A program made the position numbers and the translations under genes. From ZC4RG20 sp963782445 (GTDB lineage Bacteria > Pseudomonadota > Gammaproteobacteria > Steroidobacterales > Rariloculaceae), in assembly GCA_963782445.1 (NCBI GenBank), contig CAWAJM010000002.1:372001-436000 (forward strand): 64,000 nucleotides of DNA, in the 5' to 3' direction. Shown piece after piece: positions 33,150-42,277 of the stretch (position 1 is the stretch's first letter; each line of letters begins with the position of its first letter). The notes beneath the pieces were generated by a model. It worked only from the letters and a program-made list of their open reading frames with translations, made no database searches and was not told where the DNA came from.

Positions 33150-34231
33150 TGCGGCTGACTGACTACCTGACGCACTACTACTCGGGCTTCAACGTCTTCA
33201 ATTACCTGACGATGCGCGCGATCCTGAGTGCGCTTACGGCGCTCGTGCTATCGTTCGCTTTCGGGCCGCGGCTCATCCAGCGGCTCTCGAAGCAGCACAT
33301 CGGTCAGCAGATCCGCCAGCTCGGCCCCGAGAGTCATCTGCCGAAGGCCGGCACGCCGACCATGGGCGGCGCGCTGATCCTGCTCGCCATCGCGATCAGC
33401 ACCCTGCTGTGGGCCGACCTCAGCAACCGCTTCGTCTGGATCGTGCTGCTCGTGACGCTGGCCTTCGGTGTCGTCGGCTTCGTGGACGATTATAAGAAGC
33501 TCGTGCTCGGCAACTCGGATGGCCTGCGGCCGCGCGCGAAGTACTTCTGGCAGTCGGTCGCCGCGCTCGCGGGTGCCGCGGCGCTGTACGCGACGGCCGA
33601 CAACCCGGGCGTCGAGCATGCGCTGCTGATCCCGTATTTCAAGAATCTCACGGTGCCGCTCAGCGCGGCGGCCTATTTTGTTCTCTCGTATTTCGTCATC
33701 GTAGGCAGCTCGAACGCGGTCAACCTGACCGACGGCCTCGACGGCCTCGCGATCATGCCGGCCGTCATGGTCGGCGGCGCGCTCGGCATCATCGCCTGGG
33801 CCGCCGGCAACGTCGTTTTCTCGTCCTATCTCGGCATTCCCTACGTCAAAGGCGCGGGCGAGATGTTGGTTTTCTGTGCGGCACTGGCTGGCGCCGGCCT
33901 GGGCTTCTTGTGGTTCAACACGTATCCGGCACAGGTCTTCATGGGGGACATCGGCGCGCTTGCGCTCGGCGCCGCCTTGGGACTCGTGGCCATCGTTGTG
34001 AGGCAGGAACTGGTCCTCTTCATCATGGGGGGGGTCTTCGTCGTCGAGACCGTCTCGGTCATCATCCAGGTTGCCTCCTACAAGATGACGGGCCGGCGCA
34101 TCTTTCGAATGGCGCCGCTGCACCACCATTTCGAGCTCAAGGGCTGGGCCGAGCCCAAGGTCATCGTTCGGTTCTGGATCATCACGGTCATTCTCGTTCT
34201 CGTCGGGCTCGCGAGCCTGAAAATCCGGTAA
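33143..34231 (+). CDS. mraY: Phospho-N-acetylmuramoyl-pentapeptide transferase
   Basis: Inner-membrane enzyme that transfers phospho-MurNAc-pentapeptide to undecaprenyl phosphate, making lipid I. It has 362 residues and about ten membrane helices. Conserved segments are KAGTPTMGGALIL, FVDDYKKLVLGNSDGL (catalytic Asp pair), SSNAVNLTDGLDGLAI, FMGDIGALALGAAL and the HHH loop APLHHHFELKGWAE. Its stop and the murD start overlap by one base. Confidence 0.97.
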   Translation: MLMRLTDYLTHYYSGFNVFNYLTMRAILSALTALVLSFAFGPRLIQRLSKQHIGQQIRQLGPESHLPKAGTPTMGGALILLAIAISTLLWADLSNRFVWIVLLVTLAFGVVGFVDDYKKLVLGNSDGLRPRAKYFWQSVAALAGAAALYATADNPGVEHALLIPYFKNLTVPLSAAAYFVLSYFVIVGSSNAVNLTDGLDGLAIMPAVMVGGALGIIAWAAGNVVFSSYLGIPYVKGAGEMLVFCAALAGAGLGFLWFNTYPAQVFMGDIGALALGAALGLVAIVVRQELVLFIMGGVFVVETVSVIIQVASYKMTGRRIFRMAPLHHHFELKGWAEPKVIVRFWIITVILVLVGLASLKIR

Positions 34232-35619
34232 TGGCAGCGGCAATGGACAAGACGCGAGCGACGTCGAACAACGCAGGCCGCGGCCGAAGCACGTCAGGCC
34301 GCACACTCGTCGTCGGGCTCGGCGCGACGGGGCTTTCCGTGGCTCGTTACCTCGCGCGGCTCGGGGAGCCCGTGCTCGTCATCGACAGCCGCGAGGCTCC
34401 GCCGGGCCTCGAGGCACTGCGCAAGGCGCAGCCCGACGTGCGCGTCGTGCTCAAGAGCCTCGACGTTCGCTGGCTCGAGGGCGTCTCGCGCGTCGTGGTT
34501 TCGCCCGGCCTCGGGCTCGACAAGCCGCTCGTGGTCGAGGCACGCCGCCGGGGCATCAACGTCCTCGGCGATATCGAGCTTTTCGCCCGCGTCGCCGACG
34601 CGCCCGTCATCGCCGTGACGGGCTCGAACGGCAAGAGCACGGCCACGACGCTGACGGCGCGCATGCTCGAGGCCGCGGGTCTCGCTGCGCCTGCGGGCGG
34701 GAATCTAGGTCCGCCGGCGCTCGACCTGCTTGCGGGCGCTGGGCGCGTCAACGTCTACGTGCTCGAGATTTCGAGCTTCCAAATGGAGACCACCGAGTCG
34801 CTGCGGCCGCGTGCCGCGGCCGTGCTCAACGTCTCGGCGGACCACCTCGACCGTCACGGCGACCTCGTGCAGTACGCGGCGCTCAAGGCCAAGCTCCTGA
34901 CCGCCGCCGAGACCGCCGTCTACAATCGCGACAATCCGCTCGTTCGGGAAATGGCGCGCAGCTGCGCCGATGCCGTCCCGTTCTCAGTACGCGAGCCGCT
35001 GGCGCGGGGCTACTCGATCGTCGAGCACGGCGGCCGGCGTCATTTCGCGCGCGACGGGCGGCCGCTGCTCGCGACCGACGCGCTCGAGCTGCGCGGCGCG
35101 CATAACGAGGCGAACGCGTTGGCCGCGCTCGCGCTGGCCGCGACGGTGCTGCCCGATCTCGACGCTGCGGTCGGCGCGCTCGCGGCCTTCGAGGGGCTGC
35201 CGCACCGCTGCCGCTTCGTTGCCGAGCGCAGCGGCGTGACCTATATCGACGATTCCAAAGGCACGAACGTCGGCGCCTCGATCGCGGCCATCGGGGGGCT
35301 CGCCGCTCCCTTGATCCTGATCGCCGGCGGGGTCTCCAAGGGCGCGGACTTCGCGCCGCTTGCCGCGGCCGCGCGCGGCAAGGTTGCGGCGGCCGTGCTG
35401 ATCGGCGCCGCGGCCCCCGAGCTCGAACAAGCCTTCGCCGGCGTGTGTCCGACGCGGCGCGCGCAGACCATGCCCGCGGCCGTCGCGGCCGCGGCCGAGC
35501 TTGCTTCCCCGGGCGCGACCGTCCTGCTTTCGCCCGCGTGCGCGAGTCAGGACATGTTCACCGACTACCGGCAGCGCGGCGAGATCTTCGCCGCGGCCGT
35601 CGAGGGGCTGCCCGCATGA
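34231..35619 (+). CDS. murD: UDP-MurNAc-L-alanine:D-glutamate ligase
   Basis: Adds D-glutamate to UDP-MurNAc-L-Ala. It has 462 residues; the N-terminal 20 residues (polar, Arg/Ser/Thr-rich) exceed the usual start, so ATG 34243 is possible. It has LVVGLGATGLSVARYL, the P-loop VTGSNGKSTATTL, ISSFQMETT, NVSADHLDRHG, IDDSKGTN and the C-terminal LLSPACASQDMF. It overlaps mraY and ftsW. Confidence 0.95.
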   Translation: MAAAMDKTRATSNNAGRGRSTSGRTLVVGLGATGLSVARYLARLGEPVLVIDSREAPPGLEALRKAQPDVRVVLKSLDVRWLEGVSRVVVSPGLGLDKPLVVEARRRGINVLGDIELFARVADAPVIAVTGSNGKSTATTLTARMLEAAGLAAPAGGNLGPPALDLLAGAGRVNVYVLEISSFQMETTESLRPRAAAVLNVSADHLDRHGDLVQYAALKAKLLTAAETAVYNRDNPLVREMARSCADAVPFSVREPLARGYSIVEHGGRRHFARDGRPLLATDALELRGAHNEANALAALALAATVLPDLDAAVGALAAFEGLPHRCRFVAERSGVTYIDDSKGTNVGASIAAIGGLAAPLILIAGGVSKGADFAPLAAAARGKVAAAVLIGAAAPELEQAFAGVCPTRRAQTMPAAVAAAAELASPGATVLLSPACASQDMFTDYRQRGEIFAAAVEGLPA

Positions 35620-36770
35620 GCCAGTGGTCGCGCCGAGAGTTCGAGTTCGACCCGCTGCTCGTCGGGGGCTGCCTCGCGCTGGCCGTGCTCGGTACCATCA
35701 TGGTCGGCTCGGCCTCCATCTCGCTGGCCGACAACGCGACGGGCAATCCCTTCTTCTATCTCTACCGCCACCTCGGCGCCCTCGGTATCGGCTGCGCGGG
35801 CCTCGTGCTGGCCGCGATGCTGCCGCTGGAGTTCTGGTACCGGCTCAACGTGTTGCTGCTGCTCGCGGCGCTCGCGATGCTCGCGGCCGTGCTCGTGCCG
35901 GGCCTCGGCAACACCGTGAACGGCAGCGCGCGCTGGCTCGCGCTTGGGCCCCTGAAGCTGCAGCCGTCCGAGCCCGCCCGTCTGTGCCTGACGCTCTACA
36001 TCGCGAGCTACTGCGTGCGTCACCACGCCGAGCTCACGACGAAGCTCTCGGCCTTCGTGAAGCCGCTCGTCGTGATCGGCGTGGCCGGTATGCTGCTGCT
36101 CGCCGAGCCCGACTTCGGTGCGCTCGTCGTGCTGTCGGCCGCGACGCTCGGGCTGCTGTTCGTGGCCGGCGCGCGGCTGCGTGACGTCGTGCTCGCGGTC
36201 GGCCTCGCCGGCGCGGCGTTTGCGGCGTTGAGCCTTTCGGCCGACTACCGGGTCGCCCGCCTGACGGCTTTCCTCGACCCTTGGGCCGATCCGTACGCGA
36301 GCGGCTTTCAGCTCACCCAGTCGCTGATCGCGATCGGCCGCGGCGGTTGGCTCGGCGTCGGCCTCGGCCAGAGCGTGCAGAAGCTGTTCTACCTGCCCGA
36401 GGCGCACACGGACTTCGTGTTCGCCGTCGTGGCCGAGGAACTCGGCCTGCTCGGGTCGACGGCCGTCATCGCGCTGTTCGGCCTCGTGGTCTATCGCATG
36501 GTCGCGATCGGCCGCCGCGCGCTCGCCGCCGGGCTGCCGTTTCACGGGCTCGTCGCGACGGGCGTCGGCCTCACGCTCGGCCTCGAGGCGTTCATCAACG
36601 TCGGCGTCAACACGGGCCTGCTGCCGACGAAGGGGCTCACGCTGCCGCTGCTCTCTTACGGCCGCTCGAGCACGATAGTCACGCTCGTGGCGTTGGGGCT
36701 CGTCTTCCGGGTCTATCACGAGCTGCGCCCGGCCGAGCGCCGCCGGGCCGCCGCGGAGAGTGCCGCGTGA
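35616..36770 (+). CDS. ftsW: Septal peptidoglycan glycosyltransferase FtsW
   Basis: SEDS-family membrane glycosyltransferase that polymerises septal glycan strands with FtsI. It has 384 residues and about ten membrane helices. Diagnostic segments are GSARWLALGPLKLQPSEPAR, LLAEPDFGALVV (catalytic Asp), RLTAFLDPWADPYASGFQL, EAHTDFVFAVVAEELG and LPLLSYGRSSTIV (usually SYGGSS). ATGA overlap with murD and GTGA overlap with murG. Confidence 0.95.
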   Translation: MSQWSRREFEFDPLLVGGCLALAVLGTIMVGSASISLADNATGNPFFYLYRHLGALGIGCAGLVLAAMLPLEFWYRLNVLLLLAALAMLAAVLVPGLGNTVNGSARWLALGPLKLQPSEPARLCLTLYIASYCVRHHAELTTKLSAFVKPLVVIGVAGMLLLAEPDFGALVVLSAATLGLLFVAGARLRDVVLAVGLAGAAFAALSLSADYRVARLTAFLDPWADPYASGFQLTQSLIAIGRGGWLGVGLGQSVQKLFYLPEAHTDFVFAVVAEELGLLGSTAVIALFGLVVYRMVAIGRRALAAGLPFHGLVATGVGLTLGLEAFINVGVNTGLLPTKGLTLPLLSYGRSSTIVTLVALGLVFRVYHELRPAERRRAAAESAA

Positions 36771-37855
36771 GCGCGGCGCCCGTCATGATCATGGCCGGCG
36801 GCACGGGCGGTCACGTCTTCCCGGGCCTCGCCGTGGCCGCCGCGCTGCGCAAGCGCGGTGTCGACGTCGTCTGGCTCGGCACGCGCCGCGGGCTCGAGGC
36901 GGAGCTCGTGCCGCCGCACGGCATCGAGATCGAGTGGATCACGATCGAGGGGCTGCGCGGGCGGGGCGCCCGCGCCTGGGTGGCCGCGCCCGTGCGGCTC
37001 GCCGGGGCCGTGGCACAGGCGCAGCGCGCGCTGCGCCGCCGCCGACCTGCCGCCGTGCTCGGTATGGGCGGGTTCGTCTCCGGGCCGGGCGGCATCGCGG
37101 CGAGGCTCGCGGGACTGCCGCTGCTGATCCATGAGCAGAACACCGTGCCCGGGACGACGAACCGTTGGCTCGCGCGCGTCGCGCGCCGCGTGTTCGAGGC
37201 GTTTCCGGGCAGCTTCCCGGAAAATGTAGGTGCCGAATGCATCGGCAATCCGATCCGCGCCGAGATCGCGGCGCTGCCGCCGCCGGCCGAGCGCTTCGCG
37301 GGCCGCGAGCCGTTGCGCACGCGGCTGCTCGTGCTCGGCGGCAGCCGCGGCGCGCGTGCGCTGAACCGCACGGTGCCCGCGGCGCTCGCGCTGCTCGCGC
37401 CCGAGGCGCGGCCCGCCGTCCGGCACCAGGCCGGCGCCGAGCACGCCGACGCGCGCGACGCCTACCGGCGCGCGGGTATTCATGCCGACGTGCAGCGCTT
37501 CGTCGCCGACATGGCCGCGGCCTATGCCTGGGCGGACTTCGTCGTCGCGCGCGCCGGGGCGCTGACGATCAGCGAGCTCGCGGCCGCCGGCCTCGGGGCC
37601 GTGCTCGTGCCGTATCCCTACGCGACCGACGATCATCAGAGCACGAACGCCGCGCAGCTCGTCGACCGCGGCGCGGCGGTCGCGATCGCCGAGAGCGCGC
37701 TCGGGCCCGAACGGCTCGCGGCTGAGATCCGGGCCCTGGCGGGCGACCGCGAGCGGCTCGCGGCCATGGCCGCGGCCGCGCGCAGCCTCGCGCATGCGGA
37801 CGCGGCCGAGCGGCTTGCGGCGGCCTGCATCGAGGCCGGGAGGCGGGCGGCGTGA
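36767..37855 (+). CDS. murG: Lipid II synthase MurG
   Basis: Peripheral membrane GT-B glycosyltransferase that adds GlcNAc to lipid I. It has 362 residues from GTG 36767. The N-terminal glycine loop is MAGGTGGHVFPGLA, with LGMGGFVSGPGG and LIHEQNTVPGTTNR for acceptor binding. In the C-terminal domain LVLGGSRGARALN and RAGALTISELAAAGLGAVL bind UDP-GlcNAc. It overlaps ftsW and murC by 4 bp each. Confidence 0.96.
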   Translation: MSAAPVMIMAGGTGGHVFPGLAVAAALRKRGVDVVWLGTRRGLEAELVPPHGIEIEWITIEGLRGRGARAWVAAPVRLAGAVAQAQRALRRRRPAAVLGMGGFVSGPGGIAARLAGLPLLIHEQNTVPGTTNRWLARVARRVFEAFPGSFPENVGAECIGNPIRAEIAALPPPAERFAGREPLRTRLLVLGGSRGARALNRTVPAALALLAPEARPAVRHQAGAEHADARDAYRRAGIHADVQRFVADMAAAYAWADFVVARAGALTISELAAAGLGAVLVPYPYATDDHQSTNAAQLVDRGAAVAIAESALGPERLAAEIRALAGDRERLAAMAAAARSLAHADAAERLAAACIEAGRRAA

Positions 37856-39276
37856 ACGAGCGCATGGGCAGGATTCACCGCATCCACTTCGTCGGTATCG
37901 GCGGGGCCGGCATGGCGGGCATCGCGGAGGTGCTGCTGAGCCTCGGCTACGAGGTGCAGGGCTCCGATCTGAAGCTCGGCCGCGTGACCCGGCGGCTCGA
38001 AGGCCTGGGCGCGCATGTGTTCCAGGGCCATGCGGCCCGGCACGTCGAAGGCGCCAACGTCGTGGTCGTCTCGAGCGCCGTCGCGGCCGAGAATCCCGAA
38101 ATCGCGGCCGCGCACGAGCGGCGCATTCCGGTCGTGCGGCGCGCCCAGATGCTGGCCGAGCTCATGCGGTTCCGCTACGGCATCGCGGTCGCGGGCACGC
38201 ACGGCAAGACGACGACGACGAGTCTCGTTGCGAGCGTGCTGGCCGAAGGGGGTCTCGATCCGACTTTCGTGATCGGCGGCCGCCTCGCGAGTGCCGACGC
38301 GAACGCGCGCCTCGGCGAGGGTCGCTACCTGGTGGCCGAGGCCGACGAGAGCGATGCCTCGTTCCTGCACCTGCAGCCGATGATCGCCGTCGTGACGAAC
38401 ATCGACGCCGATCATCTCGGCAGCTACGACAACGATTTCGACCGGCTCAAGCAGGGCTTCCTCGAGTTTCTGCGCAACCTGCCTTTCTACGGTCTCGCCG
38501 TGCTGTGCAGCGACGACGAGCCGACCCGCTCGCTGATCCCGCAAGTCGGCCGCCGCGTCGTGAGCTATGGGTTCGGTGAGCGCGCCGACGTGCGCGCCGT
38601 CAATGTCGAGCGCCGCGGGCTGGCGACGCGCTTCGAAGTCGTGGGCAAGGCCGCCGCGGCGCCCGCGCCCTACACGCTGAACCTGCCGGGCCGTCACAAC
38701 GTGCTGAACGCGCTGGCCGCCATCGCCGTGGCCGCGGAGCTCGAAATCGACGCGGCCGCCGTGCAGCGTGCGCTCGCAGCGTTCTCCGGCATCGACCGGC
38801 GGCTTCAGGTCCAGGGCACGGTCCGGACGCGATCGGGCACCGTCACGTTCGTCGACGATTACGGCCATCATCCGACCGAGATCGCCGCGACGCTGGCGGC
38901 CGCTCGCGACGCCTGGCCGAATCGCCGTCTCGTCGTCGTTTTCCAGCCGCACCGCTACTCACGCACGCACGCGCTTCTCGACGACTTCGCGCAGGTTCTC
39001 GCACACACGGCCGCGTTGATCCTCACGAACGTCTATTCGGCCGGCGAGCCGCTCATCGCGGGCGCCGACAGCAAGGCGCTCGCACGCGCGATCCGGGCGC
39101 GCGGCGCCGTCGAACCGATCCTCGTGGAGGAGCCCGAAGACGTTCCGGACGTGCTCGCCAACCTGCTCGAGGACGGCGACGTCGTGCTTACGCTCGGCGC
39201 CGGCAGCATCGGCGCGCTCGCCCCCACGCTGCCGGGCCGCCTCGCCGTGAGCGGGCCCGTGGGAGTCGGCCGATGA
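37852..39276 (+). CDS. murC: UDP-N-acetylmuramate:L-alanine ligase
   Basis: Adds the first amino acid, L-Ala, to UDP-MurNAc. It has 474 residues from GTG 37852. The UDP-binding loop FVGIGGAGMAGIAEVL is at the N-terminus; the P-loop AGTHGKTTTTSL, EADESDASFLHL, TNIDADHLGSY, FVDDYGHHPTEI and VFQPHRYSRT are all intact. Overlaps murG and murB (ATGA). Confidence 0.96.
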   Translation: MNERMGRIHRIHFVGIGGAGMAGIAEVLLSLGYEVQGSDLKLGRVTRRLEGLGAHVFQGHAARHVEGANVVVVSSAVAAENPEIAAAHERRIPVVRRAQMLAELMRFRYGIAVAGTHGKTTTTSLVASVLAEGGLDPTFVIGGRLASADANARLGEGRYLVAEADESDASFLHLQPMIAVVTNIDADHLGSYDNDFDRLKQGFLEFLRNLPFYGLAVLCSDDEPTRSLIPQVGRRVVSYGFGERADVRAVNVERRGLATRFEVVGKAAAAPAPYTLNLPGRHNVLNALAAIAVAAELEIDAAAVQRALAAFSGIDRRLQVQGTVRTRSGTVTFVDDYGHHPTEIAATLAAARDAWPNRRLVVVFQPHRYSRTHALLDDFAQVLAHTAALILTNVYSAGEPLIAGADSKALARAIRARGAVEPILVEEPEDVPDVLANLLEDGDVVLTLGAGSIGALAPTLPGRLAVSGPVGVGR

Positions 39277-40175
39277 ACGCCGCCAAGCTCGACGGTCCGA
39301 GCCTAGTCAAACGCGGCGAGCCCATGGCGCGGCACACATCGTGGCGCGTGGGCGGGCCGGCCGAGATCTACTTCAAGCCGGCCGAGGAAGAGGAGCTCGC
39401 GGAGTTTCTGGCCGCGCTGCCGGTCGAGACGCCCGTGCATTTCGTCGGTCTCGGCTCGAACCTGCTCGTGCGCGACGGAGGCGTGCGCGGCGTCGTCGTC
39501 GCGACGGGCGGCCTGCGCAAGCGTCTCGAGCGCGTCGGCGAGCTCGGCATCCGCGCCGCCGCGGGCGTGCCTTGCATGCGGCTCGCCCGCCGCGCGGCGG
39601 CCTGGCAGCTCGGGCCCGCGGCCTTCTTCGCCGGGATTCCGGGCACGATCGGCGGCGCGTTGGCCATGAATGCGGGCGCATTCGGCGGCGAGACCTGGAA
39701 TGCCGTCGAACGCGTCGAGACGATCGACCGGGCCGGCGTGCGCCGGCAACGCACCCGCGAGCAGTTCGAGATCGGCTATCGCAGCGTGCGCGGTGTGCCG
39801 GGCGAGTGGTTCCTCGGCGCGACGTTCGGCTTCGTGCACGACGACAGCGCGGATGCTGCGTCGATCAAGGACATGCTGGCGCGGCGCTCGGCCTCGCAGC
39901 CGCTCGGCGTCGCGAGCTGTGGGTCCGTATTCCGCAATCCGGCCGGCGCGTACGCGGGGCGGGTCATCGAGTCCTGCGGGCTCAAGGGGCTGCGCGTCGG
40001 GGGCGCGGTGGTCTCGGACAAGCACGCGAACTTCATCATCAACGAAGGCAAGGCGTCGGCGGCCGACATCGAGGCGCTCATCGAGACGGTGCGGCAGCGC
40101 GTGCGCGAACAAACGGGGATCGAGCTCGAGCTCGAGGCTCGGATCATCGGAGATCATCGGCGAGGGGAGCCTTGA
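39273..40175 (+). CDS. murB: UDP-N-acetylenolpyruvoylglucosamine reductase
   Basis: FAD-dependent enzyme that reduces the enolpyruvyl group made by MurA to the lactyl ether of UDP-MurNAc. It has 300 residues, matching the shorter type II MurB. It shows HTSWRVGGPAEIYF, the FAD loop GLGSNLLVRDGGVRG, GIPGTIGGALAMNAGAFGGE, the proton-donor serine in SCGSVFRNPAG, and GGAVVSDKHANFIIN. It overlaps ftsQ by one base; ddl, which often stands between the two, is absent. Confidence 0.95.
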   Translation: MNAAKLDGPSLVKRGEPMARHTSWRVGGPAEIYFKPAEEEELAEFLAALPVETPVHFVGLGSNLLVRDGGVRGVVVATGGLRKRLERVGELGIRAAAGVPCMRLARRAAAWQLGPAAFFAGIPGTIGGALAMNAGAFGGETWNAVERVETIDRAGVRRQRTREQFEIGYRSVRGVPGEWFLGATFGFVHDDSADAASIKDMLARRSASQPLGVASCGSVFRNPAGAYAGRVIESCGLKGLRVGGAVVSDKHANFIINEGKASAADIEALIETVRQRVREQTGIELELEARIIGDHRRGEP

Positions 40176-40999
40176 TGGCACGATCGAATCGTCGCAGGAA
40201 GCGCGCGCGCCGGCTGCAGATCCCGGCTCTGCCGCGCTTCCCGCGTATCAGGATCAACTTCAAGGCGCTGCTGCTGCCGCCGCTCGTGCTAGGCGCGGCC
40301 GGCGTTTCGGCAGCCGGCCTCGAACGGCTCGTGGATCGGCCCGTACGCCGGCTCGTCGTGCAGGGCACCTTTCAGCGTGTGACTCCGATCCAGATCGAGG
40401 CGGCGCTTGCGCCCGATCTCGGCCGCGGCTTCCTGTCGGTCGATCTCGACGCGCTGCGCGCGCGTATCGAGCGGCTCGACTGGGTCGACACGGCGCGGCT
40501 GCGCCGCGAGTGGCCGGACAAGCTCGTCGTGCGCATCACGGAGCATCGGGCCGCCGCGCGCTGGGGCGAGAAGGGGCTGCTCGATACGCGCGGGCAGCTG
40601 TTCGGCGAGCACGCGCCGCATGCGTTTCCGGAGCTGCCGAAGCTCGAGGGGCCCGCGGGCAGCGAGCGCGAGGTCGCGAAGCTCTACCTGACGCTGCGCC
40701 ACCGGCTCGCGGCCTCGCAGCTCGCCGTCGACACGCTGCGCATGGACGACCGCGGGGCCTGGCACCTCGTGCTCAAGACGGGGCAGGAGATCCGCTTCGG
40801 CCGCCGCGATCTGCCCGAGCGCGTGGACCGGCTCTTCGACGTCGTCGCGCCGGCGCTCGTCGAGCAGTTCAATCGTGTCGCCTATGTGGACCTGCGCTAT
40901 ACGAACGGCTTCGCCGTCGGCTGGCGCGGGGATGCGCCCCCGGGCGGCGGCGATGCGAGCCGCGTCGCTGCGCGGCAGGGAGGTGCGAGCCGTGGCTAA
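40175..40999 (+). CDS. ftsQ: Cell division protein FtsQ
   Basis: Bitopic divisome protein that recruits FtsL/FtsB. It has 274 residues: a basic cytoplasmic N-terminus (ARSNRRRKRARRLQ), one membrane helix (LLLPPLVLGAAGVSAAGL, about residues 31-48), a POTRA domain (VRRLVVQGTFQRVTPIQIEAAL) and the beta domain with WPDKLVVRITEHRAAARWG and FNRVAYVDLRYTNGFAVGW. The Gly/Ala-rich tail overlaps the ftsA start. Confidence 0.93.
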   Translation: MARSNRRRKRARRLQIPALPRFPRIRINFKALLLPPLVLGAAGVSAAGLERLVDRPVRRLVVQGTFQRVTPIQIEAALAPDLGRGFLSVDLDALRARIERLDWVDTARLRREWPDKLVVRITEHRAAARWGEKGLLDTRGQLFGEHAPHAFPELPKLEGPAGSEREVAKLYLTLRHRLAASQLAVDTLRMDDRGAWHLVLKTGQEIRFGRRDLPERVDRLFDVVAPALVEQFNRVAYVDLRYTNGFAVGWRGDAPPGGGDASRVAARQGGASRG

Positions 41000-42228
41000 G
41001 CGCGACGAGCGCAAGCTGCTGGTCGGCCTCGACATCGGCACGTCCAAGGTCGTGGCCATCGTCGGCGAGCTCTCCCCCGAGGACAGGCTCGAGGTCATCG
41101 GCATCGGCTCCTGCGCCTCGCGCGGGCTGAAGCGCGGCGTCGTCGTGAACATCGAGTCCACGGTGCAGTCGATCCAGCGCGCCGTCGAGGAGGCGGAGCT
41201 CATGGCGGGCTGCGAAATCAACTCGGTGTTCACCGGCATCGCCGGCAGCCACGTGCGCAGTCTCAATTCGCACGGCATCGTCGCGATCCGGGACAAGGAG
41301 GTCAGCCAAAGCGACGTCGAGCGCGTCATCGACGCGGCGCGCGCGGTCGCGATCCCGGCCGATCAGCGCATCCTCCACGTGCTGCCGCAGGAATTCATCA
41401 TCGACGCCCAGGAGGGCATCCGCGAACCCGTCGGCATGTCGGGCGTGCGGCTCGAGGCCAAGGTGCATCTCGTCACGGGCGCCGTCAGCGCGGCGCAGAA
41501 CATCGTCAAGTGCGTGCAGCGCTGCGGGCTCACCGTCGAAGACGTCGTGCTCGAGCAGCTCGCTTCGAGTTACGCCGTGCTGACCGAGGACGAGCGCGAG
41601 CTCGGTGTGTGCATCGTCGACATGGGCGGCGGCACCACGGACATCGCCGTGTTTTTCGGCGGCGCGATCCAGCATACGGCCGTGATTCCGATCGCGGGCG
41701 ACCAGGTCACGAACGACATCGCCGTATCGCTGCGTACGCCGACGCAGTACGCCGAGGAAATCAAGATCAAGTACGCGTGCGCGCTGTCGCAGCTCGCGAA
41801 TCCGGACGAGACGATCGAGGTGCCGAGCGTCGGCGACCGGCCGCCGCGGCGGCTCGCGCGGCAGACGTTGGCCGAGGTTGTCGAGCCGCGCTACGAGGAG
41901 CTCTATCAGCTCGTGCGCGACGAGCTGCGCCGCTCGGGTTTCGAGGAGCTCATCGCCGCGGGCATCGTTTTGACCGGCGGCAGCTCGAAGATGGAAGGCG
42001 CCGTCGAGCTCGCGGAGGAAGTGTTTCATACGCCCGTGCGGCTCGGCGTGCCGCAGCACGTCGAGGGTCTTTCGGAACGTCGTGCGCAACCCGATCCATG
42101 CGACGGGCGTCGGCCTGCTGCTCTACGGCAAAGAGGCGCAGCAGACCAAAGGAGAGCTCACGGAGGCGAGGGGCGGCCTCTCGGGAGTCATGAATCGAAT
42201 GAAAGCCTGGTTTCACGGGAATTTCTGA
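40992..42228 (+). CDS. ftsA: Cell division protein FtsA, with +1 frameshift near the C-terminus
   Basis: Actin-like ATPase that anchors FtsZ to the membrane and recruits later divisome proteins. From GTG 40992: LLVGLDIGTSKVVAIVGEL (phosphate 1), the 1C domain, CIVDMGGGTTDIAVF (phosphate 2), LTGGSSKMEGAVELAEEVF. The frame breaks at 42076-42077 after HVEGLS. With one A removed it reads S-D-V-V-R-N-P-I-H-A-T-G-V-G-L-L-L-Y-G and ends with the amphipathic membrane-targeting tail MNRMKAWFHGNF at 42228. The corrected length is 411 residues. Unshifted, it would end in unrelated sequence at 42290, inside ftsZ, and lose the membrane-targeting helix. Confidence 0.88.
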
Positions 42229-42277
42229 ACGTCGGGAAACTCGTTTCAAGCGTTGGCGGGAGTCAAGGAGTAATAAA

